From positions 124,001 through 188,000 of the forward strand of contig NZ_JAEVYN010000003.1 of NCBI RefSeq assembly GCF_016807185.1: DNA of 64,000 nucleotides, written 5' to 3'. Each line of letters starts with the position of its first letter. Position 1 is the first letter of the stretch. The notes beneath the pieces are model-generated. The model made no database searches. It saw only the letters and a program-made list of their open reading frames with translations, and was not told where the DNA came from. The translations under genes were made by a program, and so were the position numbers. Positions 1 through 8,226 of the stretch are shown here, piece by piece. This stretch comes from Leptolyngbya sp. Cla-17 (GTDB lineage Bacteria; Cyanobacteriota; Cyanobacteriia; Leptolyngbyales; Leptolyngbyaceae).

Positions 1-1212
1 GATCGCCAGTTTCTAGAGCGTGTCTTTCAAAAGCTCATGCTCAATTTCACCTGGTGGGTGAATCGCAAGGATACCAAAGGCAACAACGTTTTTCAGGGTG
101 GCTTTCTGGGACTGGATAACATTGGCGTGTTCGATCGCAGCGCTGCACTCCCAACAGGGGGACATATTGACCAATCCGATGGCACCAGTTGGATGGGGAT
201 GTATTGCCTTAATATGCTGACGATTGCCCTAGAATTGGCAAAAACCAATCCTGTCTACGAGGACATCGCCACCAAGTTCTTTGAACACTATCTCTACATT
301 GCCGATGCCATGAACCACATTGGCGAGATGGAAGACTCGCTTTGGGATGAAGCCGATGGTTTCTACTATGATGTACTCCATTTGCCGGACGATCTCCAGA
401 TTGAAATGAAGGTGCGATCGATGGTTGGGTTAATTCCCCTGTTTGCCGTTGAAACAATCGCACCAGAAACTCTGCAACAGTTACCTAACTTCAAGAAACG
501 CCTGGAATGGTTCATCCAAAATCGTCCTGACCTCCGGCGCAATGTGGCGTGTATGGAAACACAAGGGATGGGTGCAACTCGCTTGCTGGCGATCGCCTCC
601 CAGGACAAGCTCAAACGCATTCTACAAAAAATGCTGGATGAGTCCGAATTCTTTGGCGAATACGGGATTCGAGCCGTCTCCCGCTATCACGCTGATCATC
701 CCTATATCTTTTATGCCAACGGGATGGAGTGCCGCGTCGATTATGAACCCGCCGAATCCACCAGTGGCTTGTTTGGTGGCAACTCCAATTGGCGCGGTCC
801 CGTCTGGTTCCCAGTGAATTATTTGCTGATTGAATCGCTGCAAAAATTCCATCATTATTTGGGCGATGACTTTAAAGTAGAGTGTCCGACAGGTTCTGGA
901 CACATGCTGACGCTCCAGGAAGTGGCATCTGCCTTATCCGAACGGCTCACTCGCATCTTTCTGAGAAACCCAGCGGGCGATCGTCCCGTTTATGGCGGTA
1001 CTGAGCAGTTTCAGACCGATCCGCATTGGCGCGATTTGATCCTGTTCTATGAATATTTCCACGGCGACAATGGAGCGGGTATTGGTGCCAGTCATCAAAC
1101 GGGCTGGACTGGCTTGGTGGCTCAACTCATTCAGGAATTTGGCGAATACGAGGGGCAATCTCCATCACCGAACGCTGAAGTGGAGAGTGTTAAAGCGCTA
1201 GCCCATCCTTAG
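1..1212 (+). CDS. GH63-like glucosidase, C-terminal part (5' end outside window)
   Basis: The frame is open from base 1, before the first in-window ATG at 37, so this is the 3' part of a longer gene; about 403 codons are visible. The sequence matches the C-terminal (alpha/alpha)6-barrel region of GH63-like (MGH1-type) glycosidases found next to cyanobacterial sugar-metabolism genes. Typical blocks are visible: WMGMYCLNML, GPVWFPVNYL, NPAGDRPVYGG and TGWTGLVAQLI. Such enzymes hydrolyse alpha-glucosidic or mannosyl-glycerate-type linkages; the substrate cannot be read from this part. The ORF stops 62 bases before the peroxiredoxin start, so co-transcription is possible. Family assignment is fairly sure; substrate is unknown. 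Confidence 0.8.
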   Translation, partial: DRQFLERVFQKLMLNFTWWVNRKDTKGNNVFQGGFLGLDNIGVFDRSAALPTGGHIDQSDGTSWMGMYCLNMLTIALELAKTNPVYEDIATKFFEHYLYIADAMNHIGEMEDSLWDEADGFYYDVLHLPDDLQIEMKVRSMVGLIPLFAVETIAPETLQQLPNFKKRLEWFIQNRPDLRRNVACMETQGMGATRLLAIASQDKLKRILQKMLDESEFFGEYGIRAVSRYHADHPYIFYANGMECRVDYEPAESTSGLFGGNSNWRGPVWFPVNYLLIESLQKFHHYLGDDFKVECPTGSGHMLTLQEVASALSERLTRIFLRNPAGDRPVYGGTEQFQTDPHWRDLILFYEYFHGDNGAGIGASHQTGWTGLVAQLIQEFGEYEGQSPSPNAEVESVKALAHP

Positions 1213-1274
1213 AAAGCTGAATGCAAGCTAACGGATGATTATTATGTTGGGTATGCCTTGTGGGAGAACCAGTG

Positions 1275-2105
1275 ATGACAACGAATCTTCAAGTGGGCGA
1301 TCGCTTCCCCGATTTTGTTTTGCCCAATCACCAGAATGATCAAACACAGCTTTCTCGTTTCACACAACCGGGTCTGATGGATCAAACGCTAGGTTTCCTG
1401 GATGGTTATCCACTCATTCTGGTGTTTTATCGAGGCTTTTTTTGCCCACGAGATCGTCAACAGTTTCGCCAGCTTGTGCAATTTCAAGAGGAATTAGCAG
1501 TCAACTATGGCAAACTTGCTGTGGTAAGTGCCGATCCACCGCTCGTGCAAGCTGCCTTTCGGGCGGGTTTGGAGGCACAGTGGCAATTTCTAGCGGATGA
1601 ACAGCGAACCATCATCAAACAGATCAACATCTTGGATGAAACGGAAGGAGAGTATGCCTACCGTGCTCAGCCTTACACATTTGTCCTGCGTCCGAATCTA
1701 ACAATCCACAAAATCTACAATGGCTGGTTTTTTGTTGGGCGACCGACGATCGAAGAACTGCGACACGATCTGCGGACACTAATGGAAACGCGATCGGACT
1801 ACCGCTACGAGTCATACAACACTCCCGATGTGAAGCAAATCCGCATTCCCCAACAAGATTGGCTTGATGGGGCACCACCCTTGGGCACGAACGGTTTAAC
1901 GGTTGGGCAAGGCATCATTCGCTGGTTTGATCTTCAGTCAGGTAACGGCATGATTGTCAGAGATGATACGAATGACGAGATCTTCTTCAATTTCACAGCC
2001 ATTCCCGGTGAAGGTTATCGCACACTGCAAGTAGGCACATTCGTCAAATTTGAGTTAGTTGAAAATAAAGCGGGGTTGACTGCTCGCAATATTCAAAAGC
2101 AATGA
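1275..2105 (+). CDS. Peroxiredoxin (AhpC/TSA-like) fused to a C-terminal cold-shock-like domain
   Basis: Residues 1-165 form a thioredoxin-fold peroxiredoxin domain. VGDRFPDFVLPN opens the domain, and FYRGFFCPRD carries the presumed peroxidatic cysteine (about Cys57). There is no second Cys in a CxxC arrangement, suggesting a 1-Cys mechanism. Residues about 205-275 form a second domain that reads like a cold-shock OB fold: GIIRWFDLQSGNGMIVRDD resembles the strand-1/RNP1 region and DEIFFNFTAI the RNP2 region, followed by VGTFVKFELVENKAGLTARNI. The ATG at 1275 is preferred over the in-frame GTG at 1260 because GGGAG (1262-1266) lies 8 bases upstream of it. The fusion suggests an antioxidant enzyme with nucleic-acid binding; that role is inferred. 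Confidence 0.85.
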   Translation: MTTNLQVGDRFPDFVLPNHQNDQTQLSRFTQPGLMDQTLGFLDGYPLILVFYRGFFCPRDRQQFRQLVQFQEELAVNYGKLAVVSADPPLVQAAFRAGLEAQWQFLADEQRTIIKQINILDETEGEYAYRAQPYTFVLRPNLTIHKIYNGWFFVGRPTIEELRHDLRTLMETRSDYRYESYNTPDVKQIRIPQQDWLDGAPPLGTNGLTVGQGIIRWFDLQSGNGMIVRDDTNDEIFFNFTAIPGEGYRTLQVGTFVKFELVENKAGLTARNIQKQ

Positions 2106-2238
2106 AAACGTTAGTCTTCATGGTCTACAAAAGCTAATGTTTCTACTCAAGACTTTAGTTACGTGTCTCCTAAAAATATCCAGATGGTAATTTTAGTTCC
2201 TATCTTCAATTGCTAGAATTTCTGTCAAGCGTTTATGG

Positions 2239-2257
2239 CATTGAGTTAAACTCAATG
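2239..2257. repeat. Short palindrome at the end of the Tn3 remnant
   Basis: CATTGAGT-TAA-ACTCAATG is a perfect 8-bp inverted repeat with a 3-base centre. It overlaps the stop of the truncated Tn3 transposase remnant on the minus strand. It may be a terminator-like hairpin or a deletion-junction scar. There is no T tract. Confidence 0.4.
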
Positions 2258-2545
2258 GCTAATAGTGTTCCAGTAAAGGATCCCATTGGAGACTAAGCTC
2301 AGGCAACTAGCCTTGTTCATAATCTCCTCATAATCCCCCGTCGTGAACTCCTCTTGATCTGCAAAGAATACCTGTCGTGGAAACTTGTGCCGATATTCGC
2401 CCTTATTCAGCTGTAGCTGCACCGTCTGCCGCAAACTAGGATCGGTGAGATAGCGCAAGATGTAGAGGGTCTTGAGGATACGACCGAGCTTGGTAAACGC
2501 ATTGCAGAAAAAGCCTTTCAAGCGAAACCGTAACTTTCTGGGCAA
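2252..2545 (-). pseudogene. Tn3-family transposase TnpA fragment
   Basis: The 97 codons encode a recognisable late segment of Tn3-family TnpA: KLGRILKTLYILRYL, QLNKGEYRHKF, FFADQEEFTTGDYEEIMNKAS and LSNGILYWNT. In intact transposases this sits about 60-90 residues before the C-terminus. Here the frame stops just after WNT, so the C-terminal end is missing. The N-terminal two thirds are absent too: the reading frame runs straight into the inverted repeat of the neighbouring IS1-like element. The frame upstream of that element (beyond 3380) shows no clear continuation of Tn3 sequence. This is a dead remnant. Confidence 0.75.
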
Positions 2546-2568
2546 TGGACTAGACCTGTGGATTGAGG

Positions 2569-3045
2569 CTAAATATTCAAGCCAAATTCATAGCGGTTGA
2601 TGAATAAACCAATGACGACATCATGTAACCAAATTGACTTAGAAAAGCAAATGGTTTTGCGAGCCAACCGTTTAATCCGGGTGCGTAAAGTTAAATGCTT
2701 GCGCTCAATCGTTTGAGTATTTGCCTTGCCAACCGTGTGAAAAGCTGGCTCAAGATGCCGTTCATAAGCGCCCCAGCCATCCGTATAGAACTGCATAATT
2801 CCAAACGGCTCCAATAAGGTTTTGAGTTCAACAAAGGCACTGTCCTGATGATTCGACAATACATACGCCAACACTTCGCCTGTGTGATGGTCAATGGCGT
2901 GCCACAGCCACCGTTGCTGTTGCTTTGAACCCACAAAACTCCACATTTCGTCGGCTTCAGCCTCCAAATCTTTCCACTGGCACAGTTTCACGATTGTTTG
3001 AGTCGGTTCAAGTTGTGCTAAACGTGCTTCGTTGACGGCTTTCAA
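2569..3045 (-). CDS. IS1-like transposase, catalytic ORF (InsB type)
   Basis: About 158 codons of the IS1 DDE-type transposase catalytic half. DEMWSFVGSKQQQRWLW, GEVLAYVLSNHQD, FYTDGWGAYERHL and TIERKHLTLRTRIKRLARKT are characteristic blocks; the D of FYTDGW and the E of TIERKH are likely catalytic acids. The frame opens before the apparent TTG start. It is expected to be read as a fusion with the upstream InsA-like frame by slippage on the A8 run (3055-3062, minus-strand sense). Joining needs a +1 shift (or loss of one A in the transcript), giving the continuous reading LKKDRHLKAVNEARL. It cuts and joins the IS ends. Confidence 0.85.
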   Translation of the reverse strand: MKAVNEARLAQLEPTQTIVKLCQWKDLEAEADEMWSFVGSKQQQRWLWHAIDHHTGEVLAYVLSNHQDSAFVELKTLLEPFGIMQFYTDGWGAYERHLEPAFHTVGKANTQTIERKHLTLRTRIKRLARKTICFSKSIWLHDVVIGLFINRYEFGLNI

Positions 3046-3319
3046 GTGACGATCTTTTTTTTAACGTTTCAATCACCGTGGTGCGGCTAATCTTGAGTAC
3101 CCGAGCGGTATCGCGAATCCCGCTGCCGTTGACTGCCATAGCTGCAATCTGTTGCTTCACTTCAGGCAAATAGCCCCGGTAAGCATACTCTCGAATAAAA
3201 GTGCTGCGACCACACTCAGGGTTGCGACATTTGTAGCGTTGTTTATCTTCGCCAGATTGACCATGCTTTACCACATCGCTGCTTTCACAAGTCGGACAAA
3301 GAACGGGTTCAAGCACCAT
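3008..3319 (-). CDS. IS1-like transposase, DNA-binding ORF (InsA type)
   Basis: This small frame encodes the zinc-finger plus helix-turn-helix N-terminal half of an IS1-like transposase. The finger is CPTCESSD...RYKCRNPECG (CxxC...CxxxxC), followed by QQIAAMAVNGSGIRDTARVL and KISRTTVIETLKK (HTH). The ATG at 3319 starts MVLEPVLCPTCE as in related proteins; an earlier in-frame start at 3382 would lie outside the inverted repeat and is rejected. It overlaps the catalytic frame by 38 bases around an A8 slippery run, so the functional product is probably the frameshifted fusion. Confidence 0.8.
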   Translation of the reverse strand: MVLEPVLCPTCESSDVVKHGQSGEDKQRYKCRNPECGRSTFIREYAYRGYLPEVKQQIAAMAVNGSGIRDTARVLKISRTTVIETLKKRSSLESRQRSTFSTT

Positions 3320-3451
3320 ACCTAAAGCTCCAGGAAAAGCAACCCTTTGATTATCCTTTACTTCCACAGGTCTAGTCCACAACCGAAAAACAGAGCCAAT
3401 GTGGATATATGCTGGCGATGATCACTGAGAAAAAGTCATTTAGCGATCGCC

Positions 3452-3537
3452 GTATAACAAGTGCCTTGCAGCGGACTATTTAGGGATTCTAGTGCATTGC
3501 CGAAATTGCTAGCAACCGCTGAATGCAATCGTTATGT
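3452..3537 (+). other. attC-like integron recombination site A
   Basis: An 86-bp imperfect inverted repeat with the layout of an integron attC. The outer box GTATAAC (3452-3458) pairs with GTTATGT (3531-3537). The inner left arm AAGTGCCTTGCAGCGG pairs, with one extra base, with CCGCTGAATGCAATC on the right. The central spacer contains TAGTGCATT. Length and inner stem (CAGCGG/CCGCTG) match site C at 11072-11157, which makes a chance fold unlikely. It lies just before the alpha/beta hydrolase gene and opens a cassette-like unit closed by site B. Confidence 0.7.
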
Positions 3538-3609
3538 CGCAATCTATTTCATGGCAAAGATAACCTTGAGTGAAGCTGGATGAATTGATAAATTTTGCTA
3601 TAACAAATT

Positions 3610-4593
3610 ATGGAAAATTTAGCTGTGCTTGCGCTAGGCATTACTGCAATCTCATTACTGATGGGGATTCTCTATCAAGCAGTGAGTGAAGCTTTGGATC
3701 GACGCAGGTATCCTCCACAGGGTGAACTTGTTGATATTGGGTGGGGACGCTTACATCTCAACTGTATTGGGCAGGGTACACCAACAGTTGTTATGGATGC
3801 TGGTGGCGGTGCTCCCTCAATTACATGGGGCTTAGTTCCATCTGAAATTGCTAAATTCACCCGTGTCTGTACCTATGATCGAGCAGGTTTGGGTTGGAGT
3901 GATCCCAATCTCAGAACACCTCGCACCAGCCAGCAGAGCGTTGATGAATTATATGCACTTCTAATTAAAGCTGAGATCAATCCTCCTTACATTTTGGTTG
4001 GACACTCGTTAGGTGGAGCTAATATGCGGCTGTATGCTAGTCAGCATCCAGAAAACGTGGTCGGATTAGTGTTGGTCGATTCTGTCCACGAAAATCAGAT
4101 GACATCTGAAACATGGAAGCGCATGAGAAGGGCGTTATGGCTTTATCAGGCTCTGGAGATTGCCAACCGAGTGGGGGTGTTGCGATTAATTGGGGAGATG
4201 AATCTGTTGCCTATGCTTGAGGACATCAAGCAATCAATTCAAAAATATCCGTTAACAGTGCAAGCCTTATTTGACACCTACAAATCTTACTGTTATCGCC
4301 CCCACTACTGGGCAACCGTATCAAGTGAATATGCCAACATAAAAAAGAGCTTTGAAGAACTTAGAGGAGTTCCGTCACTGGGCAGCCTACCTTTGATTGT
4401 GTTGAGCCAGGGGTCTAAAGATCCAGAGAGGAGTGACGAAGACTTCCAGAAATGGGCATTGCTTCAGTTAGATTTAGCCAAACTATCGTCAAATAGCCAA
4501 CGTATCATTGCAGAAAACAGTGGCCATCTTATACCGTTAGATCAACCTGATCTGGTTGTTAGCGCAGTTCGCCAATTGGTTGAAAGGGCTTAA
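3610..4593 (+). CDS. Membrane-anchored alpha/beta hydrolase
   Basis: A 327-residue alpha/beta-hydrolase-fold enzyme. Residues about 3-25 form a hydrophobic N-terminal anchor (LAVLALGITAISLLMGILY). The core shows the strand TVVMDAGGGAPS, the YDRAGLGWSD block, the nucleophile elbow GHSLGG (Ser about 134), an acidic residue near DPERSDED, and the catalytic His in ENSGHLIPLDQPD. It probably cleaves an ester or amide; the substrate cannot be predicted. The gene sits between attC-like sites A (3452-3537) and B (4620-4716) in the usual cassette orientation, so it reads as a captured integron cassette. No obvious Shine-Dalgarno precedes the ATG. Confidence 0.85.
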   Translation: MENLAVLALGITAISLLMGILYQAVSEALDRRRYPPQGELVDIGWGRLHLNCIGQGTPTVVMDAGGGAPSITWGLVPSEIAKFTRVCTYDRAGLGWSDPNLRTPRTSQQSVDELYALLIKAEINPPYILVGHSLGGANMRLYASQHPENVVGLVLVDSVHENQMTSETWKRMRRALWLYQALEIANRVGVLRLIGEMNLLPMLEDIKQSIQKYPLTVQALFDTYKSYCYRPHYWATVSSEYANIKKSFEELRGVPSLGSLPLIVLSQGSKDPERSDEDFQKWALLQLDLAKLSSNSQRIIAENSGHLIPLDQPDLVVSAVRQLVERA

Positions 4594-4619
4594 AGCTATG
4601 AGCCCTTCGGTAAGTCACG

Positions 4620-4716
4620 GCATAACAACCTTGGCAGAGTGTGTTGCAGCGGACGGTCGAGAAATCTGGATGCTAAGGTCAAGGATATCTGTTGCCGCTG
4701 ATTTGAACCGTTATGC
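4620..4716 (+). other. attC-like integron recombination site B
   Basis: The outer boxes GCATAAC (4620-4626) and GTTATGC (4710-4716) are perfect reverse complements. The inner stem CAGCGG (4647-4652) / CCGCTG (4695-4700) is the same as in site A, and TTGCAGCGGAC is shared with site A. The left arm carries about 17 extra bases between outer box and inner stem, so folding is poorer than in sites A and C. It begins 27 bases after the hydrolase stop codon, as expected for the attC of that cassette. Confidence 0.6.
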
Positions 4717-4880
4717 TGCCTTTATTTTAGGGAAGTACAGTGATTTGAAGCTCACTGATAAGTTATGAGTTCTAGTACATTGAAGGTCAGTTAAACAGTT
4801 TTTCCGAGGCAAGTTTCGGCGATCGCTATAGGATAGTTGATGCATTAACTAATCCGTTTAATCACCAACCTCCAGATCGA

Positions 4881-5348
4881 ATGCCTGGTTCATCCTCTGA
4901 TACTGACTTTCTCCGGCAGTGGCGATATGCCCTTGCACCTCACAACTTGGGGCATCAACTGAAACTTGCATCCCAACTGATGTATAAAGATTTTATGGAA
5001 CGGCTTGAACCTTATGGTCTGACACCCTTTCATTATTTAGTTCTATGCTGTCTCTGGGAAGAAGATGGTCTGACTACGACAGGTATTGCTGACAGACTGA
5101 AACAGCTAGGTGCAACACTAACCGGAGTGGTTGATCGCATGGAAGAGCGAAACCTCGTTTATCGGGAGCGCAACTCCGACGATCGTCGCATCGTCCAAAT
5201 TTGGCTAACGGCAGAAGGTAAAAGATTGATGCATATCCTACCTCCTCTCGGTGCAGAGACTGTTAAAAAAGCGACTGGGAACATTTCCGAAGCAGAGCAG
5301 AAGGTTATGCTAAAGCTCCTCAACCAAATTATCCAAAACTTTTCCTGA
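4881..5348 (+). CDS. MarR-family transcriptional regulator
   Basis: A 155-residue winged-helix repressor of the MarR family, near the usual length. The dimer helix region QLKLASQLMYKDFMERL is followed by YGLTPFHYLVLCCLWE, the HTH block TTTGIADRLKQLGATLTGVVDRMEERNLV, and the wing YRERNSDDRRIVQIWLTAEG with the family's conserved DxR motif. It probably senses a small aromatic or oxidant ligand and represses its own gene and the neighbouring membrane-protein gene, which starts 132 bases downstream on the same strand. This pairing is inferred from position. The start ATG is the first in frame; the ribosome site is weak. Confidence 0.9.
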   Translation: MPGSSSDTDFLRQWRYALAPHNLGHQLKLASQLMYKDFMERLEPYGLTPFHYLVLCCLWEEDGLTTTGIADRLKQLGATLTGVVDRMEERNLVYRERNSDDRRIVQIWLTAEGKRLMHILPPLGAETVKKATGNISEAEQKVMLKLLNQIIQNFS

Positions 5349-5480
5349 GAATGCTAGCAGTAGGATGTTGACTTCCAATCAGTTACTTAATACGCTAACT
5401 ATCAATATATGAATCTTTTTGCTTGTGCGAATTGGAATTGCAGGAGCATAAGCTTTCGATCAAAATATCTTGGAGAAAAC

Positions 5481-6008
5481 ATGCCGAAATTAAATATTCA
5501 TCAAAGAAACTGGTTGCTGTCAGCACATATTGGCTTTGCCGCACTATGGACAGGAACCGTCTTGAGTATGTTTTTGCTTTCGCTTAGAAACACTAAGTCA
5601 GTCAATGCCGAGATGCTGAATGCTCTCAATTCAGCAATTAACCTTCTGGATGACTGGATTGTAATTCCTTCAGCTATTGGCTCCGTCATAACCGCAACAT
5701 TCCTATGCTGGATGACAAATTATGGATTTACCAAATTTTACTGGGTGATTACTAAGTGGGTACTAACGACTGGTTTAATTGTATTTGGGACATTCTGGCT
5801 ATTTCCGTGGGGAAATACTGCTCAAAAATTATCAGAGCAACAGGGTTTAAAAGCCTTGAATAATTTGGTTTATAGTTTTGATGCAAAAGGTGTATTGCTC
5901 GGAACGCTAGTTCAAGTTTTTTCCTTGGTTATTATTATTGCGATCTCAGTTCTCAAGCCTTGGGGAAGACGACCAGATACAGCGAAGAGCCAAGTCAGTG
6001 CAGACTAG
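5481..6008 (+). CDS. Four-helix membrane protein (DUF2269-like)
   Basis: A small integral membrane protein of about 175 residues with four predicted transmembrane segments: LLSAHIGFAALWTGTVLSMF, WIVIPSAIGSVITATFLCW, WVLTTGLIVFGTFWLF and LVQVFSLVIIIAISVL. The layout and the early His in the first helix resemble DUF2269-type proteins; the function is unknown. The ATG at 5481 is chosen over the ATG at 5409 because GGAG (5472-5475) lies 5 bases upstream and because the extra 24 residues look non-native. It follows the MarR gene and may be its target. Its stop is 22 bases from the presumed 3' end of the outer group II intron on the other strand. Confidence 0.7.
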   Translation: MPKLNIHQRNWLLSAHIGFAALWTGTVLSMFLLSLRNTKSVNAEMLNALNSAINLLDDWIVIPSAIGSVITATFLCWMTNYGFTKFYWVITKWVLTTGLIVFGTFWLFPWGNTAQKLSEQQGLKALNNLVYSFDAKGVLLGTLVQVFSLVIIIAISVLKPWGRRPDTAKSQVSAD

Positions 6009-6086
6009 TAGAGAGAAGTTAGGGAAGCAAATCGGGTAACAGGGAGGTTTTCCCTCCCCGTCCCCAGGTAGAGTCGAGGGAGGGTA

Positions 6087-7670
6087 TTAAACCTCGCCCC
6101 TCTCTGTTAGATCCGGACGTGCCGCTTTGACGGCATCCGGCTCCCGATATTCTGAGCTTTCGCATTTGCTCATGTGGATGTAGTCATGGCACGATTCATG
6201 GATTGCCTCTAGATTAGAGGTTTTCCAATTCTGGTGATTTCCGTCAATATGGTGCAGATTAACTGCCTCATCGGACATAAACTTAAGACCGCATCTCGCA
6301 CATGAATGGTTTTGCTGTTTGAGAGCTTTAGAGGTTTTGCCGTCATAGAGTTTACTATTACGTTCACTCCAGTAGGGTAAGTCACCATCGTAGGGGGACT
6401 TAGCCCCCCTGACTTTGATGTATTTGTTTTCGGAATAGGAGACTGGTGGGAATGCCTTTTCTAGCAATGTTGCGCTAGAGAAGCGATTCTGTTTGGACTC
6501 CCGATTGAACACTCGGTAGGCTCTGAGTCTGAGATGGGATAGCAAGCTACCGACTCCCGTCATTTTGCAGAACCTGTGGTAGCTCTTCCAGCCTCTAACG
6601 ATGGGTGCCAGCTTTTCAGCCTTGACCTTCGCACCATAGTTCGAGTGATTGACAATGGATTTTACCTTCTTGCGGAAAGCGTTGAAGTTCTCCTGTGAGG
6701 GAGTGCATCTAAACTTTCCATTGCGTTGCACTTTGAAGTGCCAGCCGAGAAAGTCAAATCCATCTGTCGAAGCGGTGACACGGGTTTTGCTCAGACTCAC
6801 GCTCATCCCCCTTTCTGCTAGAAACTGGCTAATTTCGTCTAGGATGGCTTGTGCATTATCGTTCGGTTTTAGGATAATTACCATATCGTCCGCGTATCGG
6901 ACACTGGTATGAATTTCCTCAATGCCGTTGAGTGCGATATTGGCAAGTACAGGACTTGCCACTCCACCCTGGGGTGTTCCTTGGTCTGGAAAGCCGATGT
7001 TTGTACCTGCCTTGAGGCATCGGAAAATTCCGAGCTTCAGCCCCCTTGGGGCAATCAGGTGATTCATAATGGCTGAGTGTGAAATCCTGTCGAAGCATTT
7101 TTCGATATCGAGTTCGATGGCTCGTTTATCGATTCCATTCGATTGAGAGCGGAGGTTGTTGAACAGGTTTTTCTGCGCATCATGGGCTGATCTTCCTGTC
7201 CTAAACCCATAGCTTCTCTCGTGGAAAGTGGCTTCGTGCGCGGGTTCTATTGCGAATTTAGCAAGGCATTGCCAAGCTCGATCCGCAATGGTTGGCACCT
7301 TGAGCAGACGATTTGTTCCATCTTTTTTTGGAATTGGGATTTCTCGTAGCCCTTGGTGTTTCCAACGGTTAACGTTTGCGCTCAGTTGTTTACTGAGCGC
7401 AAAGCGTTCCTCAAACGAGAGAGACGCTTTGCCGTCAATCCCCGCAGTTTGTTTGCCTGCATTAAGCTGCGTTACTTGACGAATCGCTAGTAATTGAGCA
7501 GCTTGGGATTTCAGAATCAGTTTTTGCAGTGATCGTGCTTTACGCTTGTCTCCCCTTTGAACTGCTTTGAACACGCGACATTGTAGGCGGAATAAGTTAC
7601 GACGAAATTGCTTCCACGGTAGGGCTTTCCAGAGTTCACTGCTATTGCTAGCGTGGCTAACCATGCTCAT
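6087..7670 (-). CDS. ltrA: Group II intron reverse transcriptase/maturase with HNH endonuclease
   Basis: A 527-residue LtrA-type intron-encoded protein. The N-terminal RT-0/RT-1 region (WKHQGLREIPIPKKDGTNRL) leads to the polymerase core with SVRYADDMVII as the catalytic YADD box. The maturase X domain follows (about 330-420). The C-terminal HNH endonuclease has CARCGLKFMSDEAVNLHHIDGNH...HESCHDYIH, with two CxxC-like zinc pairs and the HH core. The protein would help splice and mobilise its intron. Its last about 22 codons (REPDAVKAARPDL...) are encoded by the intron's own domain V, so the coding frame overlaps the ribozyme. All catalytic motifs are intact. Confidence 0.9.
   Translation of the reverse strand: MSMVSHASNSSELWKALPWKQFRRNLFRLQCRVFKAVQRGDKRKARSLQKLILKSQAAQLLAIRQVTQLNAGKQTAGIDGKASLSFEERFALSKQLSANVNRWKHQGLREIPIPKKDGTNRLLKVPTIADRAWQCLAKFAIEPAHEATFHERSYGFRTGRSAHDAQKNLFNNLRSQSNGIDKRAIELDIEKCFDRISHSAIMNHLIAPRGLKLGIFRCLKAGTNIGFPDQGTPQGGVASPVLANIALNGIEEIHTSVRYADDMVIILKPNDNAQAILDEISQFLAERGMSVSLSKTRVTASTDGFDFLGWHFKVQRNGKFRCTPSQENFNAFRKKVKSIVNHSNYGAKVKAEKLAPIVRGWKSYHRFCKMTGVGSLLSHLRLRAYRVFNRESKQNRFSSATLLEKAFPPVSYSENKYIKVRGAKSPYDGDLPYWSERNSKLYDGKTSKALKQQNHSCARCGLKFMSDEAVNLHHIDGNHQNWKTSNLEAIHESCHDYIHMSKCESSEYREPDAVKAARPDLTERGEV
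6110..6143 (-). ncRNA. Domain V of the inner group II intron
   Basis: The hairpin starts GAGCCGGATGCCGTC with a CAAAG-type apical loop and ends GCACGTCCGGATC. It is recognisable as group II domain V from the AGC triad and length of 34 nt. Where related introns end GGTTC, this one has GGATC, replacing the usual G-U wobble opposite the triad G by a G-A opposition. The same bases encode the last residues of the maturase ORF. Confidence 0.6.
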
Positions 7671-8226
7671 ACTCCGTTTAGTGTTTTTCTGAATACCTCA
7701 AGGCAATTACGCCTCGTCCTACCCGAAGTCAAGGGATTCGTCCGCTCGTCCGGCTTACCGTGGGTTCGACTGCCCACAGACCCTGAGTTCGTTTTTATTC
7801 GTTCCGTTCGATGATTGATTTGTTCCTTTAGGTGTAGCCATTTCAACCGCTAAGACCCCTGACTCAGACCGCTATCGTGCTGAAATGCGGTGGGATTTTC
7901 CTTAGCCAAGTCGGGGAAGGTTGCCCTTCTGGATTGCTCCCGCTTTGCGGTGGGTCGCTTTTCTAGGCTCTGTTTCACCCTGGGAACTCCCCGTTAGCAC
8001 CAGTGTGCTGTGCAATTCAGCTCTGATTGTGCCCTGTTCCCAGCTTCGACCTCCCGAATTCCGAGTCGGGTCATCGTGGGCAGATTGGGAGTTACGCCTG
8101 AGTTTGGCGAGTAGGGCTTTCACCTACATCAATCGGACAGTTCACTCCTTGAGGGCTTCATGGGAAGCCGGAGTGGTCAGGTTATGTACGGGCTGATTAC
8201 CGTGATTCACTGACAACGAATCGCAC

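Larger units (their letters stand above)
2546..3379 (-). mobile_element. IS1-like insertion sequence, complete with 17-bp terminal inverted repeats
   Basis: A perfect 17-bp inverted repeat bounds the element: TGGACTAGACCTGTGGA at 2546-2562 and its reverse complement at 3363-3379. Between them lie two overlapping minus-strand frames typical of the IS1 family (InsA-like, then InsB-like). Length is 834 bp. Flanks share only CAA (2543-2545 and 3380-3382), shorter than the 8-9 bp duplication usual for IS1, so the target duplication is unclear. The left end abuts the Tn3 transposase remnant, consistent with insertion into an already decaying transposon. Confidence 0.85.
6068..8226 (-). mobile_element. 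Inner group II intron with reverse transcriptase ORF
   Basis: On the minus strand the 5' end is GTGCGATTCGTTG at 8226 and the 3' end is CTCGACTCTAC at 6068, with a candidate branch-point A 7 nt from the end and an AC terminus. Domain I features such as GTAGGTGAAAGCCCTAC are visible. Domain IV carries the reverse transcriptase gene (6087-7670), and domain V lies at 6110-6143. Length is 2159 nt. It is inserted exactly at the 3' edge of the outer intron's domain V, so its excision would restore the outer DV-DVI junction. Confidence 0.65.

Noticed and set aside
1260..1274. GTG start for the peroxiredoxin
   Set aside because: The GGGAG ribosome site falls inside this stretch and fits the ATG at 1275.
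3380..3451. Continuation of the Tn3 transposase beyond the IS1-like element
   Set aside because: Joining the frames gives no Tn3-like residues upstream, so the fragment was already truncated.
4556..4768. 70-codon frame over attC site B
   Set aside because: It runs through the hydrolase end and the attC hairpin, with no protein-like pattern.
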